This document shows positions 22,829 through 34,839 of a stretch of DNA of 64,000 bases, piece after piece. The translations under genes and the position numbers were made by a program. The DNA is from Sympetrum striolatum (lineage: Eukaryota > Arthropoda > Insecta > Odonata > Libellulidae). The stretch lies in assembly GCA_947579665.1 (NCBI GenBank), contig CANPUZ010000052.1:62001-126000 (forward strand), written 5' to 3'. Under the pieces are notes generated by a model. The model did not search any database. It was given only the letters and a program-made list of their open reading frames with translations, and was not told the DNA's origin. Position 1 is the first letter of the stretch. Every line of letters begins with the position of its first letter.

Positions 22829-23448
22829 GTACATTTACATTTACATTTAAACCCTGCAATCCGCCAGTGGCGCGTGGCAGGGGGTGCAAGACTCCGAAAT
22901 ACTTAACTAATCTGGAGAGCTATTAGCTTCTCTAATACTTCGCGGGAACCAAAAGTAGCTATCTGTCCTGGCAACTACTTCCCTGTATTGCTTTTTTGTT
23001 TTCTCTCAAAGGTCGCGTAGGAATATAACTGGGATGACAATATCTGTTATCTCCTCCCCGAAATCGGTAGAGATAAATTTATCAAAAAGCTTCCGTCGAT
23101 GTCTTCTATCACTAAGAGAGTTCCATCCGAGGGATTCTATCATAGCCACTGCTGTCGAATCTGAAATCACCCTTGACGAACCTTGCTGCTCTACGTTGAA
23201 CCATCTCGAGATCGGAAATTAATCCTACTTCGTGAGGATCCCAAACCGCACAGCAATACTCAAGTAGAGGTCGAATTAGGGAAAAGTACGCTATTTCTTT
23301 TACTCTCCGTGAACATCCCCTAAGGATTCTGCTGGCTAACCTTTGCATTCTATTCGCCTTTCCTACTACGCCTCGAATATGCTCTTTGAAGGAAAACTTA
23401 CTGCTGAGCGTAATTTCTAGATATTTATGATGCATCACAAGCTTCAAG
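22829..23448 (-). pseudogene. LINE fragment inside the captured segment
   Basis: The minus strand reads EITLSSKFSFKEHIRGVVGK, LIRPLLEYCCAVWDPHEV and MVQRRAARFVKGDF, followed by the 3' UTR and a (TGTAAA)n tail. It extends 230 bp further 5' than the donor copy at 1769-2160. Confidence 0.78.
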
Positions 23449-23790
23449 TTGACCCCGTGCAGAGTATAGCCTACTTTTTATTTACTTAAAGTCTATGGTT
23501 CGAACCCAGTTGGTTCAAAACATTTTCATAAGAAATAGTTGTTAAGTTCAATTTTTTTCGTTGCAGGGTTTATTTCTTATGCAAAATTGAATTAGAAATA
23601 TGGTCATAGGAAGTCGAATCAAGCACCAAAAGAAAGAAAATATAATTAAGATTCTTATTTTGGTCAAAATATCATTTGAGATTCGAAATTGCAAACAAAT
23701 TGATAAAATACATGAATATTTTATCAACATTTTGTGGTTGTAGACAACCCATCCCCCTGACGATCAAGGCAATTGTTGAGTCCCCAGCTC

Positions 23791-24380
23791 ATGTATTTAT
23801 CCATTTCTTCACGCAATCTTTAACGGCCTTTGTAGAACCACCAACATCCTCCCTTGCTTTTCCCTTCGCGTCCCTTCCCGCAATTCTAACCTCCTTCACG
23901 TACCTCGTTTCAGGCTTTGCATCTCTCAAAGATCAATTTTCTTTCGAATCCCAACACTTTTCAATTCTCTCTTATCCAATAACCCTTCCCTTGAACTGTT
24001 TTCCCCCATTAATTCACTCCTTTCGTCCATTCATCAATCTTGCTCTTTAGCTAACTTCGTTGTCTCGAGTTTCGTCCATTTCATCTTTTTCCCTCATATT
24101 TATTTATTCATTTTTCCCATCAGTATTGTTTTTTTCCCTTACTTCTCCTTTTGTAACTTATGATTACTATTTTTTATTATTTTATCATATTATCTTTATC
24201 TCATTTAATTTTAATTAACCCACTAACATCTTTTTTCACTTTTTACAAATGTTTGGTTGCATTTCAATGCAGCTTTGTTGTTATTTATTAATATGTTTAT
24301 TTCAATATGTTGTAAGATTCATTGTAATTGGTCATATTGACTGTTAATGGATCAAATTTAAATAAATAAATAAGAACACA
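23791..24380 (+). other. Probable LINE-derived 3' sequence with AAAT tail
   Basis: Pyrimidine-rich sequence followed by TGGATCAAATTTAAATAAAT and a short (AAAT)n tail at 24360-24374. The open frame at 23676-24050 has no recognisable domain and I do not treat it as a gene. Confidence 0.35.
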
Positions 24381-25039
24381 TTGATCAAATATGCCTAGTA
24401 TATAATATGCGTACAAATGCTAGAAACATTCGAATTTATTTATATTTAAATTTTATGGAAGTGTCTGTAGCAACCAAGTTTTATTTAATTGTTTACGTAA
24501 CTGTTTACTGATTATTCCATGAGATAAATGGGTGTATAATAGTTTGTTAGATGAAATTACTTTATCTCGATCAATACAACTGAATGCGTACAAAAAACCT
24601 GGTAAATTTCCGATGTTTTCAATTTAACCTTCAGCATAACGTATTATAACTTATCAATTTACATCCATAAATATTTTGCGATTGACAAAAATGGATTCAG
24701 TGAATATCATTAAGATTTCCCAGATTAGTGTTGTAGTTAAATGGCAATTGTAAAGCTGTAGCAAATTTGGAACATCGTATTTCTTGATCAAAAAGTTAAA
24801 GCAAGTTTATGTTTTGTTATACGCATTGTAAAGAAAGTTATTCATTGTGGTTTTTTTTAGTGCTTCCAATTCTTATGTATTTACTGTCTTTCTGTTATTG
24901 GTGTTTAAACTTTGGTTCTGTTTTGGGAATGTGATTGCATGTGTGTTATTTGACCATGTTTATGTTACGCATTTTAGTATTGGGGTACCAGTCAGCTACA
25001 TAATACACTTACTTTCTTCAAAGAATATATAATACATAT

Positions 25040-25408
25040 CTATTATTTGTGTTTAATCATCGTTTCCGAGAACCTTTTCCCTTCCAGAAAATGTCACCTA
25101 AAAGGTGGTGCTGCTTATCCTAATGTGATCTTCAAATATATATTTTATAATCTTAAAATGATTTTTGTCTTCATTGAAGAAAGTGTGAATTCGAAGGATA
25201 TGAGATTAAATCTTTAGGTGACTTTGTAGACTTAATTATAATTTTATTTAATTTGTTTATTGGTTTGGAAATAATATTGGAAATATCAATACCCTGGCTA
25301 TTAGCTATCTACCAAAAATTATGAGGCATGTGTTATGATCAAGACTGTAACAAAAGTATTTATCAATTTAAATTTCCCCATTGAGAATCAAGGGGCTCCT
25401 CAGCTAGT
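25040..25408 (+). mobile_element. Helitron-like 3' end
   Basis: CCCATTGAGAATCAAGGGG (hairpin) is followed by CTCCTCAG and CTAG|T at 25405-25408. The left limit is uncertain. A TCTATTATTTG motif after A near 25040 could be the head of a short element; alternatively this is the 3' end of the exon-bearing element that starts at 21737. Confidence 0.45.
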
Positions 25409-26024
25409 ATTAATCTAATTTAAATAATTCAAGTCGATTTACAAAAACGCTACACCACCAAAGAGGTTTCTACTCGTTCCACCCGAGGATGGGGCTTAGC
25501 GCGCAGCTGATGCTGGGTCAACTCAACCACAAATTGGTGGTTTCTAACCTCACCATCTCAGATTGTCACATAATTTTCCCTGTAGTTAATTCCAACCTTA
25601 GTTAAGAAAAATGCAAAGTATTTTAGCCCAAATGCTTCTACTTTCTATGATATGAGTTTTTCTATGCACCATGACACGAAGTAAAAATCTGCCCATGAGT
25701 CGAAACATGCAAATCAACCATTTTTGTACCCCTATAAAAAATTTAATAAGGCAGCAAAGCTATTAGAAATTTAAGATGTCATGAACACGTAACTCTAGTT
25801 TTCAAAATTGTTATTACAAAGATTCTCACTTGTCAACCTTTTTTGTTATAAATATTAAGAAATGGCAGTTATGACATATTTCCGCCAAAAAAGACATTTT
25901 CAAAATAATGTAAAATTCACATATAACTTGTTAAGGCCATTAAAATTTGTATTAACATTGTAAACATTATCAACTTTGAATTGGTATGAGGTTTGGGCTA
26001 ATGTTGGACTAATTTATTGAAGAA

Positions 26025-27490
26025 CTAGCTGAAGTGCCCGTTGATTCTCAACGGGGATGTTACATTTCATAAACATCATGATCGTAACACATACTTCACA
26101 ATTTTTGATAGATAGCAAATACCAGACTTTTCAAGCCAAAATACCAATAAATGTAAGTTACAATGAATTCTACAAAGCCGCACCAACTCAATATTCAATC
26201 TCAAATACTCTGAATAAAAAATATCTCCAACTGAGGCAATATAAAGATATATTCTAATATCACATTAAGATAATAGGTACCACGTTTAAAGAGATATTTT
26301 CAGACAGGTACAGGGGTACTAATGAATCAAACCTTAATGACGGAAATAAATTACATATCGCTCTAATAAGCACCGATGAATATACTTTGCGGAAGGTAAG
26401 TGTATTATGGAGCTGACTTGCTTCTCAATCTTAGTACGTGCAACATATACACGGAAACAAATAACACAAAAGTTATCGCAATATCAAAATAAGAACAAAA
26501 ATTAAACACCAATAACAGAAGGATAGTAAATGAATATGGAGTGGAAGCACTTAAAAGCAACGAATAAATCAATTTTTACATTCTGCATATAACAAAATAA
26601 AATTTCTTTACCTTTTTGGTCTATAGTACGATGTTGGAGGTTTGCTACAAATTTACAACTCGCTGTTCAACTCTTCAAAGATTACAAACACCGAATCTGG
26701 GAAATCTTTACGTTCTTCGCTAACTCCATTTCCGTAAATTGCTAAATATACATTATTGCAAATATATTAGATTTAATACTTAATTCAGAAAAAAATATAT
26801 TCAATATGTCCGCAACTTACCAGGATATTTATACGCAGCTCGTTGAATTATTCGAGAAAAATCAATTTTTGGTTAACCACAAATATAAAACTCATTTATT
26901 TTACGAAAAAGACGGTAAACAATTATGTTGCTATAAATAAAACTTGGTTGCTACAGACTCGTCAACAACATTCGAAATTTTTAAAATTTTCCCCGTCTTC
27001 TTATGGAATTACGCTTGAGCTCGGAATCAACAATCGCCTTGATTGTCAAGGGAATGAGTTGTTTACTACATGGAAATTTAGACAAAATATTCGTATTTTT
27101 TATCAAAATTCTCGCAATTTCGAATAGCAAACGATTTTCCACGACCATAATAAGAATCTTTCATCTATTTCCCTTCTTTTTATGCTAGTTTCGGCTTCCT
27201 ACGACTGTTCTTTCTAATTTAGTTTTTCAAAAGAAATGAACCCTATAACGAAGAAAAACGAACTTTGCGTGTATTTCTTATGCAAAAACCTTTTTACTCG
27301 TCTGGGTTCGAACCGTGGACTTAAGGCAAATTTAAAGAACCACTTGCTCATCCCCGGGAAGACATTTAATGATGTTAAAAGTTAGAACATTGTGCGTCGT
27401 CTAGTTTTCGAGATTATCTGGAATATACATACAAACATATATATATATACAGCCATTTTTATATATATATATATAAGATAAGATATAAGA
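26025..27490 (-). mobile_element. Non-autonomous Helitron, both ends visible
   Basis: Read on the minus strand it begins at 27490 with A|TCTTATATC and an AT-rich (TA)n head followed by AAAAATGGCTGTATATA. It ends with the hairpin CCCGTTGAGAATCAACGGG, then CACTTCAG and CTAG|T at 26025. The body at 27000-27360 is the shared module. Insertion between A and T without target duplication fits Helitrons. No Rep/helicase coding is seen. Confidence 0.7.
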
Positions 27491-28284
27491 TTTACTGAAA
27501 ACTACTACTCTGGTTATGTTATTTGTTGTTAAATGCCACCTTTTCAACTTCTAAAAACAAAAAAGGGACACCAAGAAGGAAAATGAATTTTTTTACTAAC
27601 ACACACTATCCATCCTCTTCCAGGAAATACAAACCTGAAGTTGCTCCCTGGATTGATAGTGTTTCTATAATTTATTTTAACGATGCATGTAAAACGGTAG
27701 GTCACGACACCTATGTCTCAGGGCTTCCACTTCAAGGTTCTTTGAGTGTGAGTATTGAGATTCCTCTGAACACATAGCACTATTATAAACTATCATAACT
27801 CAAGTCTCGATTAAGATATTGGGATGAAACTTTCATTAAGAACATATTTCATACTTACATAACAAGTATGTGTAATTTACATGGAGATTATTCAAATAGA
27901 ACGTAATTTAGCTAGAGACTATTCAGTGGTCAACTAAGATAAATCATTTTTTATCTCTTCAACAAACTAAAGTATGCGTAAATAATAAATTATGTTTGAA
28001 AGCTATAAAAACGAAGAATATACTTCATTTTTTTTAATTTTGTTAGATGAGCCAATTTTCTAAATAATACGTATTAATTTATGGAAACTGATAATTAAGG
28101 ATATTTTTGATAGATACACAGTTGAAATTTCATGATTATCGTATAGTTGTAATGCTGTTGTTCATGGAAACGTTATTGAAGCTCTATTCTTGAATTGTTA
28201 TCCTGTGTTACAGTTCAGCGTATTTACGAATTTCTATCAATTTAATTGTGATTGACATCTAAGGGTTTTATGCATCTTTTGAAT

Positions 28285-28800
28285 GTTATTCCGGCCTATA
28301 AGACGCACCGGCACATAAGACGCACCTTAATTTTTCAGGTAAGAACTTACGAAAAAACTCATACTTTGTTACATAAGGTTAAGTGCCAGTAAACTCTCTA
28401 ACCTGAGAGATACAATGTATTAGCATAGGGATGACATCTCCGTTAGCCCAATGTGTATAAGTTTTGCAGCAACACCACATGCGAGATTAAACTAAACGTG
28501 CTACATTGTACGCATTTCCGATTTGCTTGGGAATTTTTTTTAAATGAAGTTCTGTCGTCGAAATATTAAAACTGAATTCCTTACTACTTAATCAAAAAAG
28601 TGTTATTATCGAAATATGTAATTACCTGAACTATTTTCAATGCCTGATATGGTAAAAAATACTTAATGGTATGCATTTATCCCGGTGAATCGGCTTGCTT
28701 ATTATAGGACGGAGTTACACCATCGGGGCATAAAACGCAGACTGATTTTAGAGCATATTTTGGAGTAAAAATAGTGCGTCTTATAGGCCGGGAAATACGG
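28285..28800 (+). mobile_element. Diverged relative of the TA-flanked MITE
   Basis: CCGGCCTATAAGACGCACCG at the left and GTGCGTCTTATAGGCCGG followed by GAAATACGGTA at the right form inverted ends related to copies 1-3. The left outermost bases are lost. Confidence 0.65.
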
Positions 28801-28970
28801 TACATGCGTTCAGAGAGTCCATATAAAGCTAGATGTCTATTAGTTCTGAAATTGAAATGCGTCTAATAAATTTTAAGACAAAATAAATGAAAAATTCCAT
28901 GTAATTGTTATAAAAAGCAAAATTAGAGTTCACCAACGAAAAACCTACCCAAGGGGTCGTATGTTGTATA

Positions 28971-29260
28971 TGTTAGAACAGTCATCACTTCACAGATTTA
29001 CTCCCCTTCTGTGTTGTTAGTGATGTCTGCCTGAAGGCGAGACCTTCTAAGGATCATTGTCTTGTAGCTGTTTACTTGTTGCCATAGGGAAGTTATTGAG
29101 TTATAGTAAATAAAATGAAATAATAGTACATGGTGGCAGAGGAAATTGTAATTTATTTCATAAATCAGCACAAGGGAAATCAAGTAAATTAAACATTACG
29201 GATTGAAACAAGTTAAAAACTGTGGTTTGCAACAACAAGAAGAGAAAAGTTACGCTAAAA
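28971..29260 (+). mobile_element. Possible LTR end with primer-binding-like site
   Basis: TGTTAGAACAG to AGTACA could be a 160-bp LTR containing ATAAA. It is followed directly by TGGTGGCAGAG, which resembles copia-type primer-binding sites, and soon after by a short frame MSTVSGISFLPIE with a stop. No second LTR, protease or RT was seen. Confidence 0.35.
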
Positions 29261-30025
29261 TGTCGACTGTTTCTGGGATTTCGTTTTTGCCAATAGAATA
29301 GTTTAAATTCTTGCATGCCGACATTGACATTCGCTGTCGGTATAAGACTAAAAAGGAACTTTTGATGCCATTACAAGTTAACGGTAAGTGTAATAAAGGA
29401 ATAGACCCAGGAATGAGGTTCAAGGGACCACCCAGGTAGAAACAGGACCCGAAAAACAGTCAGTGTTGTACAGAATACAACCGCGCAACTGACGGAGAGT
29501 TAATGATAAAGGTTAAAATCATGACAACGGAAAGTATGACTACATTTATTTACGGGTGCCCTAGAAAATGACTATATATCTAATTAGATATGTGGTTATA
29601 AAAACTTGAATCAGAAAGCATAATTTTCTGTCATCGAGATGATGTCAGATGAATTATTGCATTTGGCAGATTGGTGAATACAGAGAAAATCAGAAAAATC
29701 ATGGTCAGAGTAAGAAAATGCATTACACATGCTTCACAGGCGAGTTAGTACACTAAAATATTTATATCTATTTATAAACTGAAAGACTGAGTTAGACACG
29801 CATCAGTTGAGAACGTATTGACTTCCACCAGGGAAAAAAATAATAATTAAAATTAAAGTAGAGCTTATGAATTAAAAATATTATTATCATGTATCCATAT
29901 GAATTTTAGAAGAGAGACCTTACTTCAAGTAAGAGTCTTAATTAACGGAACATTAATTGATATACTAATTTAATAATTATACTATAATAAATATACTAGC
30001 TAAACTATTCACAAAATCATACACA

Positions 30026-30199
30026 AATCTATTATATATAGACGCTTTTCCGGATATCTATTATATATAGACGCTTCTCCAGATATCTATTATATATAGA
30101 CGCTTCTCCGGATATCTATTATATATAGACGCTTCTCCGGATATCTATTATATATAGACGCTTCTCCAGATATCTATTATATATAGACGCTTCTCCAGA
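30026..30199 (+). repeat. Six-fold tandem array of a Helitron 5' terminus (29-bp unit)
   Basis: The unit ATCTATTATATATAGACGCT plus TCTCCGGAT repeats six times head to tail. Units differ only at CCGG/CCAG and CTTTTC/CTTCTC. The units are contiguous without spacers, so this is not CRISPR. Confidence 0.85.
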
Positions 30200-31640
30200 T
30201 ATACCTATATACACACTCATTCATAGGGGATCGAAATTCTAACCATGTTCTAGAAGTGGCAGTGACTTAAAATTTTTACAATGTACTGGCCATAACGTGC
30301 AACCGCGAGGAAAAAGGTGATTTCAAACCTCAGTGTCATAGGTTCGATTCCAGAAGGCCCCAAAGTCACGATTATCTCCATAAAGATACATTGCAGGGAT
30401 TTTCAAAAATTTTTTTGATGCACTTCCCAAAAAAGTAGAGAATTGAAATTCAAGAGATCGCTAGATGCCATGCATGTCCGATGAAAACTATTAAGATGTC
30501 ATTGAACATTATCCTTGGTTTGACGCTAGGTCAGGGCAAATATTCTCCCGTTTAATTTACATTGCGATATTTAAGATTTATTTTAATCACTTCCCGATAA
30601 GATGGAAACTTGAAACTCGGTGAGTGGATAGAGACAATAAATATCTTTTATGTACGTTGTTGAACATTCTGCTGATTGTTCTTGGTTCGATTCCAGAGAG
30701 ACATTTACATTCCTCAATGCATTTCTTATGGAGATAACGGAAACAAATTTTAGGTATTTCCCGGCATGATATCGACTTCAAACTTTGCAAGAAATAAGAT
30801 AATGTCATAACAAGTCATAATATGTATTCACAGCTGCCAACAGGTCCTGGGTTCGACACCAGGCATCTCTAAAATCAGTAACTGATCCAATTTTTAAGAA
30901 TTATTTTGAACCTCTTCCCAATAATATAAAAACTTGAAATACGGCATATAAATATATATCATAGATTTATTTCAATAACATTTTTTAGATTTCCTAGATC
31001 TTCTATGGTTCGAATCCAGAGAGACATTTAGATCCGTAAAAATTAGAACATCGTTTCAGGCAGTTGCAGCTAATATTTCTGCTTGAATTTTCACACATAG
31101 TTAAAAATGGCAATCTTCTGTTGTGCTGCATAGAAACTATTACCAGAAAGACCCGGGTTCGAAGCCAGACGGTAAATATATCCCCCATTTAAAATACATT
31201 GAGGTAGTTTTCATTATTTATTTTGATGCACTTATCGAAATAATAGGAGGTTCTTGCTTAGATAGAAGATGTATATTAAGACTCGGTTTAAGAAAAAAAT
31301 AGATAAGACCATGCTGTGCCTGGGTTTGATGCCAGAGCACATTACAATTCCTCACATAAGGAATATATGTGAAAAGTAGGAAGTCGTTTGAGGCAGTTGC
31401 AGCCAATATTTACGCTTGAATTTTCTCACATAGTTAGACATGGTGATCTTCTGTTGTGCTGCATAGTAATTACCACCAGAATCACCTGGGTTCGATGCCA
31501 GACGATTAAATTGCAGGGAATTGGAAGAATATTTTCAATCCTTTTTTTTAATTTTGAGTACGTCCCGATATGATGCCAATATGAAATTAGTGTTGTCGAT
31601 CTGCTTGCAGTATGCAAGCTACATTTTACTCGTATACCAT
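30026..31640 (+). mobile_element. Second Helitron-like family with six tandem heads
   Basis: The 29-bp head occurs six times in a row at 30026-30199, then one body follows: GGCCATAACGTGCAACC, CAGTGTCATAGGTTCGATTCC and at least five further modules with GGTTCGA-type motifs. It closes with GCTTGCAGTATGCAAGC and TACATTTTACTCGTA at about 31605-31635. It is the longest copy of this family in the window. Confidence 0.6.
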
Positions 31641-32454
31641 ACCATGCTAAATATATGAGATATTGCTTGATATTCTCGGTGATAAAGGAGATAATTAATG
31701 CTTTTCCCAAATCAATAAACAAATAAAAAATTTGGATTTTAATTAAAGAAACTATTTCATACTTTCTAATTCTCATAAAATTCTCTGATTGTTTGATGGT
31801 TAAGGAGAAAACTGAGGAAGTTTCGATGTTTTTAGTTAAATCATACTTTTGAATAAAACTAAATAATAGTTAGGATATATCTGAGAATTTTGATTCTTTA
31901 AGGATAGAAATCGGATGGAATTTGCAAAGATACCAGATAGATGTTACTTTAAATCATGTTTCACTATTTACTTTCACCTTTCTAATTATGCATTAAAAAC
32001 TAACAAATATTAGTATAATACTAGTAAACTCCACCGTCAGGCATGACGGGTCTTAGTTTTAATTTTTTAATAAATATGTAAAATTTAAATATAGATAACA
32101 TAATTATCAATACCCTAATTTTTTAAATAAATACTAATCAATATAGAATTTAAAGATAAGAATATTAGAGAAATTCCCATAAATTAAAAATTCAATTCCA
32201 TTGAACATTACGCAATTCGTGAGTATCTCACAAACCCACTGCTTCAAAATCTCTGCTATAAAATCAAGTTAGTGTCAAAATTCAGAACTGAGCCAATAAA
32301 ACCCGAGCCTTCATGGAGATGAGAATAGTTTTCGTGGGCTTATTAGAAATACAATGCACTTTGTCTAGTAGCTCTACGACAAATAGTTTCTGAGATAGAG
32401 AGAGGGGGCAGACGGATTTTGCTTTTCAGAAAGATACACATATACAACCATATA
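31640..32454. other. Intron with a Helitron-type 3' end near 32020
   Basis: On the minus strand ACCCGTCATGCCTGACGGT forms a hairpin followed by GGAGTTTA CTAG|T at about 32022-32025, a Helitron 3' terminus. The rest of that element was not found. 31640-32000 is AT-rich and unassigned. Confidence 0.5.
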
Positions 32455-33669
32455 CTGGTCAAATTCCGTTACAACTAATATCGTTACAACGAAACTTTCG
32501 AAATAACGAAAATCGTTGATCATCTTGGTTGGCTCGCCATTAAATATGGGTAATTGAAATCTCGTTTCAACGAAATGTCAACTTTCGTTACAGCGAACAT
32601 TTTTCATCTCAGCTAAAGAGCTTTACCCTCAAAAATATTGTCTACCCTTCACCCCTTGACCAGACAGCATAAGTCATTTGGGTATTCCAGGGAGTACCGT
32701 AGTATGAGTCATCCATCTCAGGTAATTTTGCTCCATTTACCGGGAAAACGGTCAGTCCTTTACTAGCCCTTCAGTTGTGAAGTTTAAAATTTCTTTTAAA
32801 AGAGAAGCGCCATGGATGTGAGGGTTGAATTCTTTCCCCCTAACTGTACGGCCGTCCTGCAGCCCTTGGACCTAGGAATAATTCGGTCTTTGAAAGCAAA
32901 TTATTGGAAAGAGATGCTGAAAAAATCTTGCTTCATATGACCTGTGACCAAGCTGCAAAATTTACAGTAAAAGATGCAGTAGAGATGCTAGCTAGCTCTC
33001 AATTTCTCGAGAGACAATATCCAAGTGCTGAAGGAAAGCAGGATACGGCCAGTGCCTCAAGAGGCAGAAGAGGAGCCATCAGGGATAGATCAGGAAATCG
33101 AAGAATTGTGGAGTCCCTTCAAAGAAGGAGGATTGAAAATTTAAAATTTGTCGATTTCGTTAATGTGGATCGTCACTTGAAAGCATCAGAAGAGGAAACC
33201 GAGAAAGAAATTTTGGACTCCATGAGAAAAGAAGCCGACTCACCGAGTTCGGATGAAGGCAGCGATAGGGAGGAAGAAATTGTAACAGCTGCTCAAGCCT
33301 TTTCAGCGTTTGAAACGTTTAAAAGATTTATGTTCACCAGCGAAGAAGCAGACAAAAAAATGTATAATTATTTAAGAATTATGGAGGAACAATTCCTGAA
33401 GTGTACTTCAAAAAACAGACAGAAAAAATAACATTTTTTACGAAAGAAAATTTTGTTGCAGGTTGGCACTGTGTTTTAAATTTGTTTCATACCCTTTCAG
33501 GCCCGATGAAACTTTAAAGCAGAGGACTGATTTAACCTATACAGTACTCGTACATATAACGCAAGGCTAAAGAACTGACCAAAAATGTTCAATCTTGTTA
33601 TAACGAAACTTTTGTTACAACGAATTTTTTTCATCCTCCAAAAATTTCGTTGTAACGGAATTTGACCTG
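32455..33669 (+). mobile_element. Second Tigger element, internally deleted
   Basis: The ends CTGGTCAAATTCCGTTACAA and TTGTAACGGAATTTGACCTG are inverted repeats flanked by TA. The interior holds only the C-terminal third of a Tigger transposase from about 32812: VEFFPPNCTAVLQPLDLGII with the last catalytic Asp. A frame change near 32920 then leads to 32904-33431 and an acidic tail. The HTH and the first two catalytic residues are gone. Confidence 0.85.
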
Positions 33670-33689
33670 TATGATGATGATCAAACTTC

Positions 33690-34330
33690 AAGGAAAACCT
33701 CTGGATGTATGCTCGGAATACACATACCATAACTTGTGACAACAGGAGAGAAAAACAGGATTAATGAGGTAAACAGAAGAATGAAACTTGGCTGGAGCGC
33801 ATTTGGTAGGAACTCACACATCCTGAAGTCAAGAATGCCAATGGTTTTGAAGAGGAAGGTCTTCAACCAATGCATTTCACCTGTTCTGATCGATGGTAGT
33901 GAAACTTGGGTGTTAAATGCTGCAATAACCGAGACTTCAGACAACGCAAAGGAGCATGGAGCGCTGCATGCTGGGAATCACAAGAAGAGACAGGAAACGC
34001 AACACTTGGGTGAGAATGATGACTGGAGTTACAGACATCATAGATAAGGTAAGTTCACTAAAATGGAGGTGGGCTGGCCATGAAGCGAGAAGAAACGACA
34101 ACCGTTGGACATCTGCAGTTCTCAACTGGATACCAAGAGATGTGAAGAGACCAAGAAGAAGACCTATGGACAGGTGGAATTGAGACATCATCAAGTACGT
34201 AGGTGTAATGTGGCAACGAGAAGCTCAGGACAGAGAAAATTGGAAATACTTGGGGAGGCCTACATCCGACGTCGGATTGAAAATGGCTGATGATGATTAT
34301 ATGATGATGAATGAACCCACGATAGCTTTT
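33690..34330 (+). pseudogene. RTE-like LINE fragment
   Basis: The plus strand carries VNRRMKLGWSAFGRN, VFNQCISPVLIDGSETWVL, then in another frame MLGITRRDRKRNTWVR, LKWRWAGHEARRNDNRW and PRRRPMDRWN, and in a third GEAYIRRRIENG. This is the C-terminal part of an endonuclease-RT of the RTE-like type. It ends with GATGATG-rich tail sequence. Two frame changes make it dead. Confidence 0.75.
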
Positions 34331-34839
34331 TACTATAATAGATCATCATTTGCAAGGGAAGTCATATCAATTCAGTTCCTTGCTTTACAACTTCACCAAA
34401 CTACATTAAAGTACGTATTAATTTTAAAATGAAGTGTCATAAAATACAAACTGTTATTTATACATTCACTATAATTCTAAAACGATTTTTTGAGCGTTGT
34501 GAGTTTCCTCAGCATTCTTTAGAATTTTTCGTAATATCCTGGGATCAATCTGACAAGCGATTAGAGAAAGTAAGACCACGTGTTTTTAAGTTAACTAAAC
34601 ATTTCATCCACATACCGAAATATAGCCGTTTATCTCTTCCAAAACTGTCTTAAAGATTGCTCACATGCCTTCTTTATGGGGAAAGATTCCCGTATGCTTT
34701 TATGGAAGAGTATTTAAAGCTAAACCCAGCCACAAGTGGCTCAGGTTATTTAAATCGCTTCTAACGATTGATTATGCACGTCATTGTGAACGGAATCAAC
34801 AGCGTTTCTCTTCTTCTCAACTCTAAATAGGCCAATATG

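Larger units (their letters stand above)
21795..23448 (+). repeat. Captured host segment; inverted copy of 1769-3193
   Basis: From GAAACTTTAATTTTCAG at 21795 to about 23215 the sequence is the reverse complement of 3193 down to 1769, with only scattered differences. It covers the vWD exon, the CTCGAGTACTCGA repeats, the dispersed repeat with GTTTCGGGGTTAC, and the 3' tail and RT end of a LINE. Beyond 23215 the copy continues about 230 bp further into the LINE than the present donor locus does. Confidence 0.88.
21737..23790 (+). mobile_element. Helitron-like element carrying a captured host exon
   Basis: The element starts A|TCTATAATATAAAATAG and continues with a GT-rich stretch to TGGAGAACCGAGAG at 21795. 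The same head is seen on the minus strand from 5389 downwards. In that other copy the head is followed within about 100 bases by TTGACCCCGTGCAGAGTA. Here that same sequence resumes only at 23449. Between them sits 1.65 kb of foreign sequence: exon copy, intron sequence and LINE fragment. From 23449 to about 23790 the usual family body follows. A possible 3' end is the hairpin plus CTAG|T at about 25374-25408, but intervening sequence differs from other copies, so the right boundary is uncertain. Confidence 0.75.
27491..30025. other. Intron, mostly unassigned
   Basis: Apart from the MITE relative at 28285-28800 and the possible LTR near 29 kb I see nothing. The frame 27523-27777 has no recognised domain. 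Confidence 0.4.

Noticed and set aside
23676..24050. A 124-residue open frame as a gene
   Set aside because: No domain, no splice context, and it overlaps transposon body and pyrimidine-rich sequence.
30026..30199. Regular 29-bp direct repeats resembling a CRISPR array
   Set aside because: There are no spacers, the units are contiguous, the genome is eukaryotic, and the unit is a transposon end.
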